Shown: positions 13,970 to 18,619 of the stretch, piece after piece | How the letters are laid out: every line of letters starts with the position of its first letter | How positions within the stretch are numbered: position 1 is the stretch's first letter | Assembly: GCA_045537065.1 (NCBI GenBank) | Contig: JAZSOT010000060.1 | Coordinates: 1 to 18,619, forward strand | DNA: 18,619 nucleotides | Reading direction: 5' to 3' | Source of the DNA: RGIG8709 sp045537065 | Lineage (GTDB): Bacteria; Bacillota; Clostridia; Monoglobales; Monoglobaceae | Translations under genes and position numbers: made by a program | The notes under the pieces: model-generated | The model's input: the letters and a program-made list of their open reading frames with translations, nothing else | Databases searched by the model: none | What the model was told of the DNA's origin: nothing

Positions 13970-14008
13970 AGTCAAAGAAAGTCAAAGTCAAAATCAAAGA
14001 AAGTCAGA
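13970..14008 (+). promoter_or_regulatory. Two tandem CtsR operators
   Basis: CtsR binds a directly repeated heptad of the form RGTCAAA-NAN-RGTCAAA. Box 1 is agtcaaa-gaa-agtcaaa (13970-13986), an exact match. Box 2 is aatcaaa-gaa-agtcaga (13992-14008), with two deviations. Their starts are 22 bases apart, about two helical turns, and an extra agtcaaa (13986-13992) bridges them. The boxes lie over and just after the predicted start, so bound CtsR would block initiation or early elongation. This is autoregulation, as known for Firmicutes CtsR. Confidence 0.92.
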
Positions 14009-14024
14009 ATTGGAGGAAAGACCA

Positions 14025-14471
14025 ATGAAACTAAGTAATATAATAGAAGAATTTATAAAAGATATGTTAAGCGAGGCGGATATGATTGAGCTTCAGCGAA
14101 ATGAGCTTGCAACTAAATTCAATTGTGTTCCATCTCAGATAAACTATGTTATATCAACAAGATTTTCACCTGAGAGAGGATATAGTGTTGAAAGCAGGCG
14201 AGGCGGAGGGGGATATATAAAAATCACCAAGGCTCAGCCTGATAATGAGGGTTATATAATGAAAATCCTGAAACTTATTGGGGACTATATTTCTCAACAG
14301 GATATGATTGGGATTATACAAAATTTATATGAATATGAATTATTAACAAAAAGAGAGGCTACAATTATAATAGCAGCACTAAGCGATAATTCACTTATGA
14401 TAAAACAGCCCGAAAGAGATGTTGTAAGAGCAAAAATGCTTAAAAATATACTTGTTAACATTGGGAGGTAA
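14025..14471 (+). CDS. ctsR: Transcriptional repressor CtsR
   Basis: A 148-residue heat-shock repressor of class III (clp) genes; it acts as a dimer on heptad repeats. The start ATG at 14025 follows ggagg (14012-14016); an in-frame TTG at 13965 would put the operators inside the gene and is rejected. The N-terminal part (about 24-67) is the winged helix: LATKFNCVPSQINYVIS, then ESRRGGGGYIKI. The glycine-rich wing (G60-G63) is the thermosensing loop in studied homologues, and the neighbouring arginines (R58, R59) correspond to the region phosphorylated by McsB. The C-terminal part (about 75-148) is the helical dimerisation and McsB/ClpC-interaction domain. First gene of the operon; the two boxes upstream show it represses itself and the downstream mcsA, mcsB and clpC. 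Confidence 0.96.
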   Translation: MKLSNIIEEFIKDMLSEADMIELQRNELATKFNCVPSQINYVISTRFSPERGYSVESRRGGGGYIKITKAQPDNEGYIMKILKLIGDYISQQDMIGIIQNLYEYELLTKREATIIIAALSDNSLMIKQPERDVVRAKMLKNILVNIGR

Positions 14472-14476
14472 AGGCT

Positions 14477-14992
14477 ATGAAATGTCAAAAATGTAATAAA
14501 AATGAGGCAAATACACATTACACACAGATTATAAATGGAAAGAAAAAGGAATATTTTTTATGCTCTGAGTGTGCAAACGGGAGCGATGAAATAAACAGTC
14601 TAAAGCTTGGGTTTGATAATGAATTTGATAGCTTTAATAATTTCTTTTCAGGATTTTTGTCAAGTCCATATATTAAGTCAAAGGGTATAAGCTCAAGTTC
14701 TGATAGATGTGATTTATGCCATATGAGTTTTAGCGAGTTTTTAAGAGACGGAAGACTTGGCTGTTCAAAGTGTTATGAAAACTTTGAGTCAAGGCTTATA
14801 AATCCTTTGAAACAAATTCATTCAAGCACATCCCACACAGGAAAAATTCCTCAAAAAGCAGGGGAAGAGCTTAAAAAGACACGAAAGCTTGAAAAGTTAG
14901 AAAATGAGCTTAAGGAAGCTATAAATATTCAGAATTTTGAAAGAGCTGCAGAACTCAGGGATATAATTAATGATATTAAAAAGGGGGCGTAA
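14477..14992 (+). CDS. mcsA: McsA, activator of the protein arginine kinase McsB
   Basis: A 171-residue zinc-binding partner of McsB. Four CxxC pairs are visible: CQKC (3-6), CSEC (29-32), CDLC (78-81) and CSKC (96-99), forming two zinc-finger modules. The C-terminal segment (about 134-170, with LENELKEAINIQNFERAAEL) is a UVR (UvrB/UvrC) motif, a helical hairpin that also occurs in the middle domain of ClpC. In B. subtilis McsA activates McsB and takes part in the response to heat, heavy metals and thiol stress (established there). The start ATG at 14477 is five bases after the ctsR stop codon, and its ribosome binding site (gggaggt) overlaps the ctsR end, so translation is probably coupled. 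Confidence 0.95.
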   Translation: MKCQKCNKNEANTHYTQIINGKKKEYFLCSECANGSDEINSLKLGFDNEFDSFNNFFSGFLSSPYIKSKGISSSSDRCDLCHMSFSEFLRDGRLGCSKCYENFESRLINPLKQIHSSTSHTGKIPQKAGEELKKTRKLEKLENELKEAINIQNFERAAELRDIINDIKKGA

Positions 14993-14997
14993 GGTCT

Positions 14998-15990
14998 ATG
15001 TGGTACACAGAAGTTGGAAAAGACGGGGATGTTGTTTTATCATCAAGAGTCCGTCTTGCAAGAAATATAAAGGATATACCATTTGGAAACAGAATGACAG
15101 AAGGACAGCAGGAAGAGGTTATTTCAAAATGTAGAAAAGCACTTCCTGATATGAAATTCATTGCCCTTGACGGAATGAGTGAAATGGAAAAGACTTCTCT
15201 TTCGGAAAAGCATCTTTTGAGTCCTGATATGATTGAAAACAACAGAAAAAAAGCACTTCTCCATAATGATGAGTGCACAGTTTCGGCTATGCTTTTAGAA
15301 GAGGACCACATAAGAATTCAGGCTATGAAATCTGGTTTTTGTCTTGACTGGTGTTTAGATGAAGCAAATAAAATTGATGATAAGCTTGAAGAAAGCGTCG
15401 AATATGGTTTCAGTGAAAGATTTGGTTATCTCACCTGTTGCCCGACAAATGTGGGAACAGGTATGAGAGCATCGGTTATGCTTCAACTTCCTGCTCTTGT
15501 AATGAGCGGAAGAATTGAGGGGATAACATCTTCTCTTTTAAAGCTGGGAATGACTGTAAGAGGTATATATGGGGAAGGTTCAAAGGCTATAGGAGATATA
15601 TTTCAGATTTCAAATCAGATAACTTTGGGAGCCAGTGAAGAAGAAATAATTCAGAAACTTAAGCAGATTGTTATGGAAGTTGTCCAAAAGGAAAGAGAAA
15701 CTGCAAAAAGTCTCCATGAGAAAAACAAGTATGTGCTGGAGGATAAAATTATGCGTTCGTATGGCGTACTAAAAAATGCAGTTATCCTTAATTCAAAGGA
15801 GACGATGTCCGCACTTTCAGATTTGCGTCTTGGCATAAATCTTAAAATACTGGATAAAATTTCATATAGTGATATAAACGAGATAATGTATGCGGTACAG
15901 CCTGCGACACTTTCAAAGGATAACAATTTGGTATCAGCATCGGACAGAGATATAAAAAGAGCAGAAGTTGTAAAATCTTACTTAAAATAG
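14998..15990 (+). CDS. mcsB: Protein arginine kinase McsB
   Basis: A 330-residue member of the phosphagen-kinase fold family that phosphorylates arginine residues in proteins and so marks them for ClpCP; it also inactivates CtsR. Visible features: the nucleotide-binding SSRVRLARN (15-23), CTVSAMLLEEDHIRIQ (93-108) with the acidic active-site loop, TCCPTNVGTG (146-155) at the position of the family's catalytic cysteine loop, and the C-terminal RDIKRA (317-322), a match to the RDxxRA allosteric phospho-arginine-binding motif. The substrate-binding N-domain is shorter than in creatine or arginine kinases, as expected for McsB; it is also slightly shorter than the B. subtilis enzyme. The start ATG is five bases after the mcsA stop codon. 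All catalytic signatures look intact, so an active kinase is expected. Confidence 0.96.
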   Translation: MWYTEVGKDGDVVLSSRVRLARNIKDIPFGNRMTEGQQEEVISKCRKALPDMKFIALDGMSEMEKTSLSEKHLLSPDMIENNRKKALLHNDECTVSAMLLEEDHIRIQAMKSGFCLDWCLDEANKIDDKLEESVEYGFSERFGYLTCCPTNVGTGMRASVMLQLPALVMSGRIEGITSSLLKLGMTVRGIYGEGSKAIGDIFQISNQITLGASEEEIIQKLKQIVMEVVQKERETAKSLHEKNKYVLEDKIMRSYGVLKNAVILNSKETMSALSDLRLGINLKILDKISYSDINEIMYAVQPATLSKDNNLVSASDRDIKRAEVVKSYLK

Positions 15991-16002
15991 GAGGATGAAA
16001 AT

Positions 16003-18459
16003 ATGTTTGAACAAAAGCTTACAGAAAGAGCTAAAGCTGCCATAAATTCAGCAGGACAGTCTGCAATGGAGCTTGGGCATTCATATATTGGAACAGAGCA
16101 TCTTCTTCTTGGACTTATCCGTGAGGGAGAGGGAGTTGCACACACAATTTTAGAAGAAAATGGCATTACCTATGATAAGGTTGTTGAAAAAATAGAAAAG
16201 CTTATCGGTATTGAACCGCCTATAAATGATTCATCAATCGGCTTCACTCCAAGAACAAAAAGCGTTTTAGAGAGAAGTCTTTCTGAATCAATGCGTTTTG
16301 GTCATGGATATATTGGGACAGAGCATATACTTATTTCTCTTATGAGAGAGGGGCAAAGTGTTGCTGTTCGTATCATTGTGGAGCTTGGGGGAAATCTCCA
16401 GAATATGTATAATGACATAGTCAAAATGATAAATGAGACAGATGGTGGAGAGTCGGGTGAGCCTGCAGGATATTCAAAGGAAGCAGTGAAGCCTCAGGGC
16501 AGCGGTAAGTCCCCAATACTTGATAAATATGGAAGAGACCTTACAAAAATGGCAAAGGACTTAAAGCTTGACCCCGTAATTGGCAGAGATGATGTTATAG
16601 AAAGAGTCATACAGATTTTAAGTCGAAGAACAAAAAATAACCCTTGTCTTATTGGTGAGCCGGGGGTTGGTAAAACTGCGGTAGCAGAGGGACTTGCACA
16701 GAAAATTGTTCAGGGACTTGTGCCTGAAATATTAAAAAATAAAAGAGTTATAACCCTTGATTTGTCCTCTATGGTTGCAGGGGCAAAATACAGAGGCGAG
16801 TTTGAAGAAAGATTAAAGGGGGCAATGGACGAAATAAGAAAAGATGGCTCAATTATTTTGTTTATTGATGAAATGCACACAATTATCGGTGCAGGTGCGG
16901 CAGAGGGTGCAATTGATGCGGCAAATATCTTAAAGCCTGCCTTAGCTCGAGGTGAACTTCAGGTTATTGGTGCAACAACAATTGAGGAGTATAGAAAGCA
17001 TATTGAAAAGGATGCAGCCCTTGAAAGACGTTTCCAACCTATAAGACTTGCAGAGCCAACAGAAGAAGAAAGCATTGAAATCTTAAAAGGAATAAGGGAT
17101 AAATATGAAGCACATCACGGAGTTAAGATAACGGATGATGCAATAAAAAGTGCTGTTAAAATGTCTGTAAGATATATTCCTGATAGATTTCTGCCTGATA
17201 AGGCAATTGACCTTATAGATGAGGCTGCGTCAAGACTTAGGATAAAAAATCTCACAGCTCCGCCTGATGTTAAGAATATAGAAGACGAAATTGAAACAGT
17301 TAAAAAGGAAAAAGAGGCGGCAATAAGAGCTCAGGAGTTTGAAAAAGCAGCAGAATTCAGGGATAAGGAAAAATCTTTGAATGATGAGCTGAAAATGCAG
17401 AAAGAAAACTGGGAAAACTCAGCGATAAATAGTAATGTTAAAGTGACAGAAGAAGAAATTGCAGAGATTATTGCATCTTGGACAGGTATCCCTGTGAAAA
17501 CCATAACTGAGGATGAGGGAGAAAGACTTTTAAAGCTTGAGGAAATTTTGCATAATCGTGTTATCGGTCAAAGCGAGGCGGTGTCTGCTGTTTCAAAGGC
17601 AATAAGAAGAGGAAGAGTTGGACTTAAAGACCCCAAAAGACCAATCGGCTCTTTTGTATTCTCAGGTCCGACGGGTGTTGGTAAAACAGAGCTATCAAAG
17701 GCTCTTGCGGAAGCAATGTTTGGTGATGAAGAAGCAATTATCAGAATTGATATGTCCGAATATATGGAAAAGCACACGGTTTCAAGACTCGTTGGTTCGC
17801 CTCCTGGATATGTGGGTTATGATGAGGGAGGTCAGCTTACTGAAAAGGTGAGAAGAAAGCCATATAGTGTGGTTTTGTTTGACGAAATAGAAAAGGCACA
17901 TCCTGATGTTTTCAATATTCTTCTGCAGATTTTGGATGATGGTATTTTAACGGATTCTCAAGGGAGAAGAGTTGATTTTAGAAACACTGTTATAATTATG
18001 ACATCAAACCTTGGTGCAAGATTAATAACAGAAAATAAAAGTCTTGGCTTTTCTGCAGGTGATGCATCGTCAGACAGAAGCTATGAAACAATAAAATCAG
18101 ATGTAATGGGAGAAATAAAAAGAGCATTCAGGCCTGAATTTATAAACCGAATTGATGATATTATTGTGTTCCACCAGCTAACAAAAGATGATATAAATAA
18201 AATTGCATCAAAGATGCTTGAAACTCTTGCAGAAAGATTAAAGGCAAACAATATAACTGTAAAATTCACAGAGGGTGCAGTTGAAAAAATCGGAGATGCA
18301 GGCTTTGACCCTGTTTATGGTGCAAGACCATTAAGACGTGCTATCCAGTCCGAAATCGAAGATTTAATAGCTGAAAAAATTCTTGATGGAACAGTAAAGC
18401 CGGAGCAGGAAATAAAAGTCGATAAAACAGATAATGGATTTTCTGTAGAAACAGTATAA
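16003..18459 (+). CDS. clpC: ATP-dependent unfoldase ClpC
   Basis: An 818-residue HSP100 AAA+ protein; the hexamer unfolds phospho-arginine-marked or adaptor-bound proteins and feeds them to ClpP. Order of domains: two Clp N repeats (about 1-145, each with HSYIGTEHLL- or HGYIGTEHIL-type helices), which carry the phospho-arginine sites in homologues; AAA D1 with Walker A GEPGVGKT (218-225) and Walker B LFIDE (286-290); a short middle domain with a UVR motif (about 424-462), the mark of ClpC as opposed to ClpB; AAA D2 with Walker A GPTGVGKT (555-562) and Walker B VVLFDE (623-628); the ClpP-docking tripeptide LGF (681-683); and a C-terminal D2-small domain. The start ATG follows aggagg. Last gene of the ctsR operon; an IS element begins 20 bases after its stop codon. 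Confidence 0.97.
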   Translation: MFEQKLTERAKAAINSAGQSAMELGHSYIGTEHLLLGLIREGEGVAHTILEENGITYDKVVEKIEKLIGIEPPINDSSIGFTPRTKSVLERSLSESMRFGHGYIGTEHILISLMREGQSVAVRIIVELGGNLQNMYNDIVKMINETDGGESGEPAGYSKEAVKPQGSGKSPILDKYGRDLTKMAKDLKLDPVIGRDDVIERVIQILSRRTKNNPCLIGEPGVGKTAVAEGLAQKIVQGLVPEILKNKRVITLDLSSMVAGAKYRGEFEERLKGAMDEIRKDGSIILFIDEMHTIIGAGAAEGAIDAANILKPALARGELQVIGATTIEEYRKHIEKDAALERRFQPIRLAEPTEEESIEILKGIRDKYEAHHGVKITDDAIKSAVKMSVRYIPDRFLPDKAIDLIDEAASRLRIKNLTAPPDVKNIEDEIETVKKEKEAAIRAQEFEKAAEFRDKEKSLNDELKMQKENWENSAINSNVKVTEEEIAEIIASWTGIPVKTITEDEGERLLKLEEILHNRVIGQSEAVSAVSKAIRRGRVGLKDPKRPIGSFVFSGPTGVGKTELSKALAEAMFGDEEAIIRIDMSEYMEKHTVSRLVGSPPGYVGYDEGGQLTEKVRRKPYSVVLFDEIEKAHPDVFNILLQILDDGILTDSQGRRVDFRNTVIIMTSNLGARLITENKSLGFSAGDASSDRSYETIKSDVMGEIKRAFRPEFINRIDDIIVFHQLTKDDINKIASKMLETLAERLKANNITVKFTEGAVEKIGDAGFDPVYGARPLRRAIQSEIEDLIAEKILDGTVKPEQEIKVDKTDNGFSVETV

Positions 18460-18469
18460 AGATAAAAAC

Positions 18470-18486
18470 CACTTCAATATGAAGTG
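18470..18486 (+). repeat. 7-bp palindrome at the clpC / IS junction
   Basis: cacttca (18470-18476) and tgaagtg (18480-18486) are perfect reverse complements around ata. The right half coincides with the first bases of the IS end. There is no T-tract, so it is not a good terminator; the ctsR operon has no other terminator before the IS. Confidence 0.6.
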
Positions 18487-18619
18487 AACCCCAAAGTTTA
18501 GACAAAAATTTAATATTAACTTGCTTGTGAATGAGTTCGGTATTGTACCGGGCTCATTCCTTTTAGTTTCATAGAAATTCTTTCGTTGTTGTAATAATCA
18601 ATATATCTTTTTAATTCAT
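18480..18619 (-). mobile_element. End of an IS3-family (IS150-like) insertion sequence, truncated by the window
   Basis: A terminal sequence of the tgaagtgaaccccaaag type followed by tttagacaaaaat begins at about 18480 and resembles the inverted repeats of IS150-group elements, which start with TG. The transposase 3' end lies just inside it on the minus strand. The other end of the element, and therefore any target duplication, lies outside the window. Confidence 0.7.
18516..18619 (-). CDS. IS3-family transposase (OrfB), C-terminal end only
   Basis: The last 34 codons of a DDE transposase read from the window edge toward clpC. The translation ELKRYIDYYNNERISMKLK, then GMSPVQYRTHSQAS and a stop (18516-18518), is the characteristic C-terminus of IS150-group OrfB proteins (YIxYYNNxRIxxKLKGMSPVQYR). 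This part follows the last catalytic Glu of the DDE core, so no catalytic residue is visible here. Completeness of the gene upstream cannot be judged. The orientation is convergent with clpC. Confidence 0.85.
   Translation of the reverse strand, partial: ELKRYIDYYNNERISMKLKGMSPVQYRTHSQAS

Noticed and set aside
13970..14008. gtcaaa repeats as a short repeat array (CRISPR-like)
   Set aside because: The units are heptads with the spacing of CtsR boxes, far too short for a CRISPR array.
13965..14024. TTG start of ctsR at 13965
   Set aside because: It would begin at the transcription start and translate the CtsR operators; the ATG at 14025 has a proper ribosome binding site.

Overview
The window is about 18.6 kb of moderately AT-rich chromosome from a Firmicute of the class Clostridia. 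The main evidence is the CtsR-McsA-McsB-ClpC heat-shock operon with CtsR heptad operators, found only in Firmicutes. Strong AGGAGG-type ribosome binding sites, sigma-A promoters, and EF-Tu, EF-G, S12 and RpoC sequences of clostridial type agree with this. I cannot name the genus; an Oscillospiraceae-like or related gut Clostridia lineage is a guess.

Layout. (1) 1-1090: the 3' third of rpoC and its terminator. (2) 1189-2034: rfbD (rmlD), a sugar-nucleotide reductase placed unusually between rpoC and the str genes. (3) 2085-6882: the str cluster rpsL-rpsG-fusA-tuf. A consensus promoter sits inside a 12-bp dyad, a structured leader follows, tuf has its own promoter, and a strong terminator closes the block. 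(4) 6893-7116: a compact transcription unit with no protein. It has an extended -10 promoter whose predicted start is the first base of a long RNA hairpin, and it ends in an intrinsic terminator. I read it as a structured non-coding RNA, perhaps 6S-like, or a leader controlling the next gene. (5) 7155-9712: two AT-richer surface genes, an exported SLH-domain protein and a single-pass membrane protein, probably an operon. (6) 12987-9744, minus strand: a trpB without trpA, followed by azlC, azlD and a DMT-family transporter, which suggests an amino-acid conversion and export operon. (7) 13186-13869: an MgtC/SapB membrane protein, divergent from trpB. (8) 13933-18459: the ctsR-mcsA-mcsB-clpC operon behind a sigma-A promoter with two tandem CtsR boxes. 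(9) 18480-18619: the end of an IS3-family element facing clpC, cut by the window edge.

How the genes work together. Regions 1 and 3 make RNA polymerase and the translation elongation machinery. Region 8 is the protein-arginine-phosphate quality-control module: CtsR represses, McsB with McsA marks proteins with phospho-arginine, and ClpC delivers them to ClpP, which is not in the window. Regions 4, 5 and 6 are accessory. The least explained signals are the RNA unit at 6928-7116, the promoter-in-a-dyad at 2085-2140, and the orphan trpB with exporters.
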